Part shown: piece after piece, positions 1 to 8,537 of the stretch | Layout of the letters: the number at the start of each line of letters is the position of its first letter | How positions within the stretch are numbered: position 1 is the stretch's first letter | Assembly (NCBI GenBank): GCA_964564625.1 | Contig: CAZMBE010000010.1 | Coordinates: forward strand, 1 to 64,000 | Length of the DNA stretch: 64,000 bases | Source: UBA2185 sp964564625 | GTDB taxonomy: Bacteria > Desulfobacterota > Syntrophia > Syntrophales > UBA2185 | Direction: 5' to 3' | The notes under the pieces: generated by a model | What the model was told of the DNA's origin: nothing | Databases searched by the model: none | Seen by the model: the letters and a program-made list of their open reading frames with translations, nothing else | Program-made: the position numbers and the translations under genes

Positions 1-504
1 CATAATCGATGGTATTCTGTAACCCGAGCCTGTCAGAAATAAACTGTGACTTCAGGTAGTATTCCAGGGCACGGTCATGCTGACCTTTGTCCCTGTAAAC
101 ATTGCCTATGTCCATCATAAGAGTGGCATACATGGCGGTATTCTGTAACCTGAGCCTGTCAGAAATAAACTGTGAGTTCAGGTGGTATTCCAGTGCGCGG
201 TCACCCTGCCCCTTGTTATTGTAAATAACACCGATGTTCTCCATAAGCTTGGCATAATCGATGGTATTCTGTAACCCGAGCCTGTCAGAAATGGATTGTG
301 ACTTCAGGTAGTATTCCAGGGCACGGTCATGCTGACCCTTCATCCTGTACACAACACCAATGTTCATCATGATGGTGGCATAGTCACCGGTATTCTGCAG
401 TCCCAGCCTTTCCCTTATGGATTTGGAGTTCAGAAAGTATTCCAGGGCTCGGTCAAGCTGACCCTTTCTCCCATACACAACACCGATGTTGTTCATGAGT
501 CTGG
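1..504 (-). repeat. 126-bp tandem repeats encoding 42-residue TPR units
   Basis: The sequence repeats with a period of 126 bp from 1, 127, 253 and 379, with a diverged unit from 505. The first 40 bases of the units at 1 and 253 are identical and those at 127 differ at only a few positions. The repeats sit inside the coding region of the TPR protein and continue past the left edge. Such high DNA identity suggests recent unit duplication or gene conversion; unit number may vary between strains or be miscounted in assembly. Confidence 0.9.
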
Positions 505-1297
505 CATAGCCCTTAGATTCGGTTTCATTGCGACCCTTAAGGATGCTCTCAGCCCTCTCAAGATATCCGAGGGCTTCACTAAAGAGGTTGAGTGTATTCC
601 CCGCAGTCCAACCCGCACTCAGCAAGGCATTAATATAGTTCGGGTCAATATCAAGTGCCTTCCTGTAATTGGCAAGCGCCTCTTGAGGGTTGGTATCCTC
701 AATCTCCAGGCCTTTTGCATACCATTCATAGGCGTTTAGCTGAGGTCTGGGTTTCTCCTCTATCTTCTTCCTGTCTTGTTCGGTAATTTTAACAGGTATG
801 ATGTTGGCTATGGTGATTTTCTCCGTCTCACTCATCAAGGTAAATACCACTTTATCCTGGACGTCAAAGATGCCATTGAGGGTGCCGTCTATCTTTGTGG
901 TGTTTTCCACCTTGCCCGTCTCTACATTGACAAGCCGTGCGTGTACCCTTATGCGGGTACCTGATACAAGATAGCTCCCCGTGAAGATGACGTTTGCACC
1001 TGTAAGCTTGCCGAGTTTCATCATCTTCTCTTCTTCTGCAAGGCCGGAAACGATGAACTTCATCTCTTCCAGCGCCTTCTTCCTGTCTTGATTGGAAACA
1101 ACACTGATATCCTTGATTCGTGTGAGGTCAGTTATGACGGTATCTGTCATACCCGCCGATATCCAGGAGTATTCCTTGTCCCCGGTATTCTCAAAGGGGT
1201 GCACCAGTATGTTCATCTGTTTTGCAGGGCATGGGGTGGTGAATAGAAAGAAAAAGGAGATTAATGCAAACGTTAGTAAAAAAAGAGGCTTTTTCAT
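1..1297 (-). CDS. Exported CsgG/FlgO-like protein with TPR repeats (C-terminus outside window)
   Basis: Starts at an ATG at 1297 with GGAG just upstream; the 3' end lies beyond the left edge. The product opens with a signal peptide (MKKPLFLLTF..., cleavage near CPAKQ). A domain of about 150 residues follows that resembles the CsgG/FlgO fold (NILVHPFEN, then GANVIFTGSYLVSG and RVHARLVNVETGKV). After a linker come TPR repeats of the kinesin-light-chain type, each 42 residues, with motifs such as GQHDRALEYYLKS. CsgG/FlgO-like domains are known from periplasmic or outer-membrane proteins that act in secretion or assembly; TPRs usually bind partners. The role here is inferred as envelope-associated scaffolding. 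The later repeats are nearly identical in DNA. The gene at 6934-8034 encodes a related N-terminal domain. Confidence 0.8.
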   Translation of the reverse strand, partial: MKKPLFLLTFALISFFFLFTTPCPAKQMNILVHPFENTGDKEYSWISAGMTDTVITDLTRIKDISVVSNQDRKKALEEMKFIVSGLAEEEKMMKLGKLTGANVIFTGSYLVSGTRIRVHARLVNVETGKVENTTKIDGTLNGIFDVQDKVVFTLMSETEKITIANIIPVKITEQDRKKIEEKPRPQLNAYEWYAKGLEIEDTNPQEALANYRKALDIDPNYINALLSAGWTAGNTLNLFSEALGYLERAESILKGRNETESKGYARLMNNIGVVYGRKGQLDRALEYFLNSKSIRERLGLQNTGDYATIMMNIGVVYRMKGQHDRALEYYLKSQSISDRLGLQNTIDYAKLMENIGVIYNNKGQGDRALEYHLNSQFISDRLRLQNTAMYATLMMDIGNVYRDKGQHDRALEYYLKSQFISDRLGLQNTIDY

Positions 1298-1463
1298 CGT
1301 ATACTCCAATTCTTTTTTGCTATGGACCTATCTTTACTTAAAAAGAATCGCAATTCAAGGGATAATTTTGCATGAGGATTGCGGAATGAAGTGTTGTGTG
1401 CCCGACATGGATTGCAAACGCTCAACTTCTTCCTTAGAAGAGGAAGCTATGCGCTCTATCACA

Positions 1464-1495
1464 AAACCCCGCACTCTTGTTGAGTAACGGGGTTT
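1464..1495 (-). terminator. Intrinsic terminator after the 1602-2063 gene
   Basis: An 8-bp inverted repeat, AAACCCCG (1464-1471) and CGGGGTTT (1488-1495), with a 16-nt loop. On the minus strand the stem ends in TTTT, so it fits termination of the minus-strand gene ending at 1602. The stem is the same as that of the terminator at 43962-43994. Confidence 0.6.
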
Positions 1496-1601
1496 CAGTA
1501 ATAAGCCCATTAGTTCATTACTCAGGGTTTAGGCACAAGATTCCTTCCTGCGATAAAGATCAGCCCAACTCGAAACATATCTTTTGCCTTCAATAATTCG
1601 A

Positions 1602-2063
1602 CTATTTGCCGTGGATTACATTGGCCAGGATCTGAACTACGCCACTTTCCTTAACATCCACTTTCAGTTTCAATTCCTTTTGGAATACTAACGGAGAATT
1701 AAACCCAATCGTTACTGTTTTGAGTCCCGCTGCAGATTGAAGCAAAACCAGGCCATAGGGATTATTCGATGTTAACCCCCAGTTTTTAAGGGCAGCCATT
1801 GATACAGACACGACATTAGCACCGTCAATATCCAGCGAAATGAATGTCAAATCATTACTACCGCCCTGTTTGGTGATTTCGGCACAGACAAATTTGCCCG
1901 GCCCTACCAATGACACCAAAGTATGGCTGCTATTAACCGCAACCGGTGCCTTAAGACCCTGGGTTCTTTTCGGCGACAGGATACTATCTGCAAGACTTAT
2001 AGTAGAACAAATGAACACAATCGCAACCGCAAAAAGCACTCCTAACAATACTCTTTTTTTCAT
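1602..2063 (-). CDS. Exported hypothetical protein
   Basis: The reading frame is open further upstream, but the ATG at 2063 is preceded by GGAGG at good spacing and begins a clear signal peptide (MKKRVLLGVLFAVAIV..., cleavage near SLADS), so that start is chosen (153 residues). The mature part of about 125 residues is rich in beta-type sequence with no cysteine pair or catalytic motif that I recognise. It is probably a periplasmic or surface protein. It stands alone between a TPR protein gene and another small exported protein, with a terminator downstream. I do not recognise the family; function unknown. Confidence 0.65.
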   Translation of the reverse strand: MKKRVLLGVLFAVAIVFICSTISLADSILSPKRTQGLKAPVAVNSSHTLVSLVGPGKFVCAEITKQGGSNDLTFISLDIDGANVVSVSMAALKNWGLTSNNPYGLVLLQSAAGLKTVTIGFNSPLVFQKELKLKVDVKESGVVQILANVIHGK

Positions 2064-2363
2064 GACAGCCTCCTTTAAAAATGTTGTGTGAAAGGTTTGT
2101 AATAAATTAGCTGAATGGAACTTACTATAATCACGCAAGAAATATTCCGGCACGAATAAAACGTATTACTGCGTAAAAACATTATCTTACTACAATGTTG
2201 CCATGAACTCTTTCTGCTTGTTTGAGGAAGTATTCCCATTCCCTTGGGGAATTATTCCCAACCAGTAAGGATTAACGATCAAAAAGTTGCGTTTCGAAGG
2301 AAGTATAATTTTTGTTGATAACAGGAACGAACCCTTATGCTTTTGTCACGACAACTTTCACAG

Positions 2364-2705
2364 CTACTTGAAAATTGAGTATAGCAGCAACAGTTTCCCT
2401 CTCTCTTCCTGTATGTCTTTGTAGTGTTTATGCTGTGCGTTATCGTTTTTTTGCATCCTCCTTCCAGATGCTGTCATTCTATGAGAAGAATCTGTTTTGT
2501 GTGCTTTTATCTCATGCTTTTCTTGAATTGGTGAGGTTGATATAACCTTAATGCCATTTTTATTAGTATTTGTATAAGTTTCTCCTGCCTGCATCCTCTG
2601 GGGATAAATAAGGGCAATAGCAATCACGAGAACTGTTAAGATAAATATAGCCGCCCTCGCTTTTCTATGGAGTTTTTTTGAAATTATATGCTTTAGGCTC
2701 TTCAT
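2364..2705 (-). CDS. Small exported or single-pass membrane protein, unknown
   Basis: The ATG at 2705 has AAGGGGAG upstream; a longer in-frame start at 2753 lacks a good ribosome site. The product (113 residues) has a basic N-terminus, one hydrophobic stretch at about residues 20-35 (AAIFILTVLVIAIALIY) and a possible cleavage site after QAG. A polar, Lys/His-rich tail of about 75 residues follows. No domain is recognised. The hydrophobic segment could be an uncleaved anchor or a signal peptide. Confidence 0.5.
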   Translation of the reverse strand: MKSLKHIISKKLHRKARAAIFILTVLVIAIALIYPQRMQAGETYTNTNKNGIKVISTSPIQEKHEIKAHKTDSSHRMTASGRRMQKNDNAQHKHYKDIQEERGKLLLLYSIFK

Positions 2706-3479
2706 TTTTTTCTCCCCTTGAATGAAAGGTCTGCTGGTAAATATGTCACGCATCGATAGATTAAAAAAACCACACCATCATTTAAAAAACCGGTAACCCT
2801 GTTCTCTTTTTTTCTCTTTCTCTTCACACAACTTCAATTCATCAACGGATATACTATCGCCGAGTGTTTGCCTCTTTAGTACGTTCCTCAGATATATTGT
2901 CGCAGCGCATGTCTTTTTGTTTATATAACGATATCATAGATTTCATGCTGTGATATTCATCACCGTCATTCAGCTTTTTTTTAGCTGTAGCGATAAGAAT
3001 TATAGATTGTATTGGTGTACAGATGGGCAATATCAAAAAAACAAGAATTCAGGAAGTACATCGCAGGGGAAACTGTTTAAAATTTTCCGGCGGTGAGGCG
3101 GTGGATATTGTTTCGCACTCCATCTAAGAGTTTTTATCTGTGTCATATTAAAAAATCAACAAATACGGTTTATACTGGTTGAAATGCTTTCTCCTATTCT
3201 TGTCTTAATCAAAAGCAGTTGCCTTGAAAAAAGTAAAAACCGGAATGATGCCATTTGGAGAACATGGGGACGACCTCCTTTGAAATCTTTCCCCTGTTCA
3301 GGAGCATCCTGAAACTCTGTGCCGAATGTCGTCTCCAACTTTTTGAGTTCCAGTGGTGGAGCGACGCGGCACATGCTTTAGTTTTAGAAACAACCTGCCG
3401 TCACGAGGATGTGGTGGTGAGGTTGGATCTCAGGAAACCAACAAAAGTCTCAATGACGCTAAAAGTGCCGGGACTCAGG
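2706..3479. other. Intergenic stretch, no supported gene
   Basis: About 770 bases with only short frames (60-80 codons) that lack ribosome sites and recognisable domains. The part from 3340 to 3480 is more GC-rich than the part before it and could be gene debris. Nothing could be assigned. Confidence 0.5.
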
Positions 3480-4871
3480 CTAATAGTCAAATAGATCTCC
3501 TAGGTTGCGCGGGCTGAAATGCTTAAAGCGGACATCGTCTTTACTCGGGTAGTCGTTGTCCAAAAGAATGAGATGCACGTTCACCGGAACTCCCTTGACA
3601 ACAGCCGTGCCCGGAGGAGATATTGCCAGTCCCTCCAACTCGTCTGGCAGGGGTGATCCGTTCTCAACAGGGAACGTCACTGCACCGTGATACTCTCCAG
3701 TGAAGACGTTGAATACGTGTATTCCTCCCTGCGGTTTAGTGTCGGAGACGAGCACTAACTTGCCCGTAGGTGTGATGTCCCCTCCCTGAACCCTTGTGAC
3801 GGTTTTGGCCAGAGGCACGGACCCGGCAAAGACGTAGCTGCCGTCTGCTGCTTTCCTATATGAGAAGAGGGCACTAGCACCGCCGAACTTTGTCGTACAC
3901 AAATCTCCGGTGATTGGATGAATGGTGCACCAGGCGAACGTTCCGCCAAGCGGGTCGTTTCCACTGAACTGGTGCAGACTGGCGTTCTTGAATTCGGTAT
4001 CAATGACAAGCAACTGTTTCGGCTGCTCCAACGCAACATAGAGCTTGCCGTCGAAATAATCAAGGCCACCGATATGGGCACTCACGACGCCATGCTTAGC
4101 AACATCGGTGCTCTTCACCAGCTTCATACCAATAGTGAACTTGTAAAGAGCTCGGCGGTCTTTGTTGTTGCTGGAGATATACCAGTACTTACCGTCCGTT
4201 GCGATGCCCTGGCATTCTTCAGTCCACGCGTTATTTTCATACACACCGCCTTCCACCAACTGCCAGTGAGCTACGTCTGCCCATCGGTTGCCTCCGATGT
4301 AGACAGGAAGTTGGTTGGTAATTCCCCAGGGGGATTTCACCCTGATGGAGTACGTCCCGTGGCTGAGAGATCGTGGTACCCTCAGCGAGAGCGAGGCCCC
4401 TCCTGCCGGTAACGCGCGAGTCAGTTTATGCTCTGGGCGTACCTCATGATGCACCTTGTTCTGCCTCAGGAACTGCACTACGGTCTCCTGGGGTGAAGCG
4501 TCAAGATCACTGCCTTCGATGCTGAAGAGTTGGGTGATCATGGCCACCGGTGTCTGCTGGTGCAAGAGCTCCTGACCCAGCGCGTTTTTGGTACCTACGA
4601 CCCTCCGAAGTGTCGGCGTGGGGAACTTCGTTACGGATTGTCGTTTGTAAGAGACCTTCAGGACATTTGAGCAAATCGAACTCGCGCCACCCGCGGCAAG
4701 CCCCGAAAGCACTACGTGGTAATCGAACCCGTCTGGCTTGGTCGGCAAAAATTCCTTGAAGTCAATATCGAATTGCCGGCTCTGCCCTTGATGCGGCGGT
4801 GCCCCCAGTAATCCGAGATGCAATGGGCCGTGCAGACGCAAGCTTAGTGGGAACCGTGCCCTTGTACACAT
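3480..4871 (-). CDS. Beta-propeller-like exported protein, C-terminal part of a frameshifted gene
   Basis: This frame carries the bulk of a protein whose N-terminus lies in another frame at 4762-5163. True homology probably begins near GQSRQFDIDFKEF (about 4800); the residues before that are Arg/Pro/His-rich and look like out-of-frame translation. An Ig/IPT-like region comes first (SLRVPRSLSHGTYSIRV). A region of about 280 residues with repeated blade-like strands follows (GIATDGKYWYISSNN, GLDYFDGKLYVALEQ, GLAISPPG), as in six- or seven-bladed propellers. The protein would be exported by the signal peptide of the other part. Function unknown; sugar or protein binding is possible. Either a real frameshift or a sequencing error splits the gene. 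Confidence 0.65.
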   Translation of the reverse strand: MCTRARFPLSLRLHGPLHLGLLGAPPHQGQSRQFDIDFKEFLPTKPDGFDYHVVLSGLAAGGASSICSNVLKVSYKRQSVTKFPTPTLRRVVGTKNALGQELLHQQTPVAMITQLFSIEGSDLDASPQETVVQFLRQNKVHHEVRPEHKLTRALPAGGASLSLRVPRSLSHGTYSIRVKSPWGITNQLPVYIGGNRWADVAHWQLVEGGVYENNAWTEECQGIATDGKYWYISSNNKDRRALYKFTIGMKLVKSTDVAKHGVVSAHIGGLDYFDGKLYVALEQPKQLLVIDTEFKNASLHQFSGNDPLGGTFAWCTIHPITGDLCTTKFGGASALFSYRKAADGSYVFAGSVPLAKTVTRVQGGDITPTGKLVLVSDTKPQGGIHVFNVFTGEYHGAVTFPVENGSPLPDELEGLAISPPGTAVVKGVPVNVHLILLDNDYPSKDDVRFKHFSPRNLGDLFDY

Positions 4872-5163
4872 GATAATAAACCGTTGAGGGAGGATTGCTA
4901 CCGACCTGCGTAAATCGGAAACGAAGAGCCCTTTCCTCCTCCAGGAGCAGCACTTTACCCCACCGTTCGGGGATGTGGATGTCTTGCTGCCAGTGATCGG
5001 CTGTAATCTGCACCTCCAAGTTTAGGGAAGCGACCTGCACTAGCGGTGAGCGAACAGGAACAGCAGTAGTCGTTGACTGCCCCATTAAGGACCCTTGGGC
5101 TAATACCGTAACAAATATGACTACCATCATCGTAGTGAAAATCCAACGAACGAAACACTTCAT
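4762..5163 (-). CDS. N-terminal part of the same frameshifted exported protein
   Basis: Begins with ATG at 5163 after GGAGG in the upstream bases and has a clear signal peptide (MKCFVRWIFTTMMVVIFVTV..., cleavage near GSLMGQ). About 80 residues of mature sequence follow (VQITADHWQQDIHIPERW...). The frame then stops after overlapping the 3480-4871 frame by 110 bases. A one-base change between about 4790 and 4820 would join ITGGTAA here to QFDIDFKEF there, giving one protein of about 560 residues. I therefore regard the two entries as one interrupted gene. Confidence 0.6.
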   Translation of the reverse strand: MKCFVRWIFTTMMVVIFVTVLAQGSLMGQSTTTAVPVRSPLVQVASLNLEVQITADHWQQDIHIPERWGKVLLLEEERALRFRFTQVGSNPPSTVYYHVYKGTVPTKLASARPIASRITGGTAASRAEPAIRY

Positions 5164-5394
5164 GTTTTCCTCCCCATCAGCATTTGATAAGAACTATCTT
5201 TTTTATAAAAGAAGCATATGAAGAAAAGAATGAGATATGTTAAGGCATTTTGAGAACAAAATGTGTGACAAATTAAGGAATACCATTCAAAAGAAAGTAT
5301 GTCGGTGAAAATCCTATACACTCACCAGCAAGAGATACTATGCTTGTTTATTTGACAGACGAAATAATTAAGATTCGCCCCACACCATGATTGT

Positions 5395-6066
5395 TCAGAA
5401 GCCCAACCAACGGGTATTATTCTCCAAAGTTTCACGGCTACTCATTAAAGCATTTGCCGGAAAGTCCCAATCAGGGTACCCAATGGCAATGGCAATTATA
5501 ATTTTCTTGTTATCCGGGATATGCACAATTTCTCTCAAAACCTCAGGATACAGCACTCCCTGATCTTCAATGCAGGTGCCAAGTCCGAAGTACAGTGCGG
5601 CCAGGCAAAGGGTCTGAATGGCTGCCCCAAGATCAAGCAAAGGTCCGGCATCGCTTAATGATTTATCAGTCAGAAGAAGGATACCAACAGGAGCGTCAAA
5701 GAAACGGAAACCCCGTTCCAGCCACGCCGCCCTGCTCTGTTTATCTTCCCTGGGAATATCCATAAGCTCAAAAATTTTCTTGGCCAGTTCAATCTGGCGC
5801 TGTCTGTAAATACTATCATTCGACCAACTGACCGCATGATGGTCGGGATGCATAGGTGCTTTCATGTTTAATTTATCAACGTTGGCTACCCTCACCCTGT
5901 CCAGAACATCACCCGTCATTACAATAAATTCCCATGGCTGCGTATTCATCGCCGAGGGCGCTCTGCACGCTGCGTTCAGTATTTTCACTAATACATCCTT
6001 TGCGACAGGGTCCGACTTGAAGCCTCTAATGCTTTTTCTCTTGTATATCATTTCTACAATATCCAT
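5395..6066 (-). CDS. Nitroreductase-family FMN oxidoreductase
   Basis: A 223-residue protein with the full nitroreductase layout. The N-terminal phosphate/FMN-binding stretch RKSIRGF (about 10-16) is followed by ACRAPSAMNTQPWEF (about 33-47), a middle helix region, and the C-terminal GLGTCIEDQG and IAIAIGYPDWDFP segments. Family members use FMN and NAD(P)H to reduce nitro groups, quinones or enones in the cytoplasm; the true substrate cannot be read from sequence. The start has AAGGAG upstream. It is a single gene with no clear operon partner. A separate C-terminal remnant of this family lies at 38905-39063. Confidence 0.88.
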   Translation of the reverse strand: MDIVEMIYKRKSIRGFKSDPVAKDVLVKILNAACRAPSAMNTQPWEFIVMTGDVLDRVRVANVDKLNMKAPMHPDHHAVSWSNDSIYRQRQIELAKKIFELMDIPREDKQSRAAWLERGFRFFDAPVGILLLTDKSLSDAGPLLDLGAAIQTLCLAALYFGLGTCIEDQGVLYPEVLREIVHIPDNKKIIIAIAIGYPDWDFPANALMSSRETLENNTRWLGF

Positions 6067-6344
6067 ATTATTTCTCCTTGAATCGAGATCACCGAAACTT
6101 CAGTGATGAAACATGTTATCCTTCTTGTGGATCAACACGCTCGGAATTCTATCTCTGAAATTTCACGTGCGCTTTTCACTATCACAATGTGCATTAGAAA
6201 TCTATTTCAGCAATAATGTTACCAGGACCGCAAGGTATCCAAAAATTTATCTTGCCCGCCCAAGTAATCCCATCTTCGTTCTCCAGAAGCCTAAAAATGT
6301 CCCCGTAGGAAATAGAAATTGCAGACGATGAAAGAAGCATATTT

Positions 6345-6563
6345 TTATGTAACCCGATCCCTTTTACGCTCAAGAGCAATATCTGAACGTGTAAGTTTGC
6401 CCTGCTTCTTGAGCCTGTGACATGTACACCTCACCGATGCCGTCTTGACACCCAGGACCTCTGCGATCGTGTCCAAGGTCAGCCTCTTCCTCCTTAAGCG
6501 CACTACCTCCTTCTGGAACTTCTCTCCCAGCTTGTTGGTGCGCACATGAACGGAATGGGGCAA
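6345..6563 (-). CDS. Small helix-turn-helix protein
   Basis: A 72-residue basic protein with a helix-turn-helix at about residues 28-52 (LTLDTIAEVLGVKTASVRCTCHRLKKQGKL), like the sequence-reading helices of small transcription factors or transposase N-termini. The start appears to be TTG with AGGA six bases upstream; a GTG a few codons later is an alternative. The putative ribosome site lies in the anticodon-loop end of the tRNA remnant (6568-6612), on the opposite strand. This placement fits a leftover gene at the end of an integrated element. It could also be a truncated regulator. Confidence 0.5.
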   Translation of the reverse strand: MPHSVHVRTNKLGEKFQKEVVRLRRKRLTLDTIAEVLGVKTASVRCTCHRLKKQGKLTRSDIALERKRDRVT

Positions 6564-6567
6564 TTTC

Positions 6568-6612
6568 TTCCTAATCCGTGTGCCGCGCGTTCGAGTCGCG
6601 CCGGGGGCACCA
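6568..6612 (+). pseudogene. 3' half of a tRNA-Arg(CCU), likely attachment-site remnant
   Basis: The 45 bases fit tRNA positions 32 to 76 exactly: loop TTCCTAA (anticodon CCT), stem strand TCCGT, a 5-nt variable region GTGCC, T-stem GCGCG, T-loop TTCGAGT, stem CGCGC, acceptor strand CGGGGGC, discriminator A and encoded CCA. No matching 5' acceptor (GCCCCCG) or D-arm precedes it. Tyrosine integrases commonly target the anticodon loop-to-3'-end part of tRNA genes, leaving such a half at one end of the element. It is inferred to be an att site; no integrase gene lies in the window. Confidence 0.75.
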
Positions 6613-6933
6613 AGTCAAATCAAGAACTTATAAAACATTTATTGAGTCAAGAATTTCAGGACAAGCCTTAGTGGAACAAATTTCAACCTGAATCACCCAG
6701 GTGTAATCAACGTAATCTGGATATCACCATTGTCATTTTCTCGGCGGTTCGCTTGTTGCCCGTCTGCTTACAAAGTACCCGCCACTCTTCCTGGGACCGG
6801 AAAAAACGACCTCTCATTGCTCCTTATAATTGTTTTATGATTATTTACAGCTTTCAAAAATGGAAATAATCGGTAGTGCAAGAATTATCTTGAGACTCAG
6901 GAATGCTGCTCCTGAAAATAAAGGGGAATCTCC
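6613..6933. other. Intergenic stretch beside the tRNA remnant
   Basis: About 320 bases. On the minus strand there is a 36-codon frame starting with ATG at 6817 (MRGRFFRSQEEWRVLCKQTG...) preceded by AAGGAG, but the spacing is only about 2-3 bases, so it is not called. Nothing else supported. Confidence 0.4.
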
Positions 6934-8034
6934 TCATTCAAACTTAACATCATCGAAGTTGATATGTCCCCAGCCACCGCTTGACGAATCGATAAGCCTG
7001 ATTTGGGCTATCCGACCTTTATAGGGAGAGACGTCCCAGAAAATCCGTTCCATCGTTTCGGTACATTTGCCAGTGGCGCGAAGGGCAACGTGCTTGTTTA
7101 CAATCAATTCAACGCGTTCTGTGTTGATATCACATCCACCACCGATGAGAAAGTTGATGCTTGAGGTCGTGATAGTAAATGGTTGCGAGGTGAGCATTCC
7201 CTGGGGACCATCTCCCTGGATGCCGCCGGCAGGATCAGAGGGATAATGACGGTTTTCAAAACCGCCGATCCAGTATTCGCCCTGGTGATTAGATGGTTGG
7301 CCACGATGGCGGGCGGTAGGATTGTCGCCATACGTCGGCTGATTCCTGAAGGCATCTCCTGTACTTTTCCACCCGCGCAGATCCCCCGTTTCAAAATCCC
7401 ATGTTATTTTTCCGGCAAACACCTTTTTTCTTTCCTCAATAGGGCTGATTTCGTGTTCATTCTTGTGTAACGTTTGATCCAGGTCTTCTTTGGGTGCTGA
7501 ATCGCTACCAACACCAAGTTTCAGCAAATCAGCGATCGTGGCGGTTTTAGCAATGTTTCCCCGTGCGGAACCTGTTACTTTACCGGTTTCCGTGTCGATT
7601 GCCTTGCAGGCTACGCGAATGCTGTCACCAAACGGGGTTATAGTCCCGGTTATGATGATATCCGTACCCGCCAGCTTGCCGATTTTTTTCATCGCCCGGG
7701 GATCCATTAGGCCGGAGAGGGAAAGTTGCTGCTCCTCCATGACGCGTTTAATATGATTACGGTCGAGAACATCGAAACCCTTGGATTGTGATGTCAGGTT
7801 TCCGGATATCTCTTCTGCGATAAATCTTCCCAGTTCATTTACATTCCCTTGGAGATCGGTAAAGTCCACAACGGCAGCGGTCTTTTTTCCTGTCTTCATG
7901 ATATCCGCTATCAGAATAGAGGAGAGGTTGGAGATCTCCCGTTCGTAAGAGAATGCCGAAACCGACGGGCTCATCATTGCTACCATGATCAAGACGAATA
8001 AAATGCGGCGAAAGGCTTCAATGTTCTTTTTCAT
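6934..8034 (-). CDS. Exported CsgG/FlgO-like protein with C-terminal lectin-like domain
   Basis: The start at 8034 (MKKNIEAFRR...) has AGGAGAAA upstream and begins a signal peptide ending near SVSAFS; a longer in-frame start at 8106 has no such support. Residues about 35-175 resemble the CsgG/FlgO fold: KTAAVVDFTDLQGN, FIAEEISGNL, DRNHIKRVMEEQQLS and GTDIIITGTITPFGD. After a linker, residues about 215-366 form a beta-rich module starting WDFETGDLRGW and ending INFDDVKF. This is like the jelly-roll modules attached to glycoside hydrolases of the GH32 type. The pair suggests an envelope protein that binds carbohydrate; the role is inferred. Confidence 0.8.
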   Translation of the reverse strand: MKKNIEAFRRILFVLIMVAMMSPSVSAFSYEREISNLSSILIADIMKTGKKTAAVVDFTDLQGNVNELGRFIAEEISGNLTSQSKGFDVLDRNHIKRVMEEQQLSLSGLMDPRAMKKIGKLAGTDIIITGTITPFGDSIRVACKAIDTETGKVTGSARGNIAKTATIADLLKLGVGSDSAPKEDLDQTLHKNEHEISPIEERKKVFAGKITWDFETGDLRGWKSTGDAFRNQPTYGDNPTARHRGQPSNHQGEYWIGGFENRHYPSDPAGGIQGDGPQGMLTSQPFTITTSSINFLIGGGCDINTERVELIVNKHVALRATGKCTETMERIFWDVSPYKGRIAQIRLIDSSSGGWGHINFDDVKFE

Positions 8035-8226
8035 GGGTTTTTCTCCTGTTGATAAGATAGTATTTTTTGACGGCGAGAGTATAAGATAAACGGTCTTGTG
8101 TGTCAAGCAGGATGGAAACCAGAATTCATTACATTACAACTTATTCTTATGCAGGCTTTAGGGCAACGGGGATCCATGAATAACAGTTATGAAGGATTGA
8201 TGTTTGAAGACTTACCACTCTATTCA

Positions 8227-8457
8227 TTACCAATAATTCACAAATCCTAATATTTGTAATGTAGAGATTATGAGGACCAGCCCGAGGCCGGCCATTATTA
8301 TCTGAATGATTATGTTTCGAATCAATAATGCTTTTTTTTCCATTGCGTCATCAGGGTTCGATTTTACAGACATCCAAAATTTATAAAGGTTGCTATAATA
8401 ATATTGCCAATAGATGATTGTAACAAATCCCAGTAGAATGCCGCCTATCGTTTTCAT
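8227..8457 (-). CDS. Small two-pass membrane protein, unknown
   Basis: A 76-residue protein with two hydrophobic segments, about residues 4-24 (IGGILLGFVTIIYWQYYYSNL) and 47-70 (IRNIIIQIIMAGLGLVLIISTL), joined by a charged loop. It begins 80 bases after the end of the preceding minus-strand gene, so the two may share a transcript. The upstream ribosome site is weak (AGAGAA). No family recognised. Confidence 0.5.
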   Translation of the reverse strand: MKTIGGILLGFVTIIYWQYYYSNLYKFWMSVKSNPDDAMEKKALLIRNIIIQIIMAGLGLVLIISTLQILGFVNYW

Positions 8458-8537
8458 TGTTTGATTCTCTTTCTCTAACCTTAAAAAAATTAAATTGCCG
8501 GTTCAGCAAATGGAAGGGAGGCCTCATCGTGCCCTTC

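Noticed and set aside
2854..3374. Short minus-strand frames of 60-72 codons
   Set aside because: No ribosome site, atypical composition and no family resemblance.
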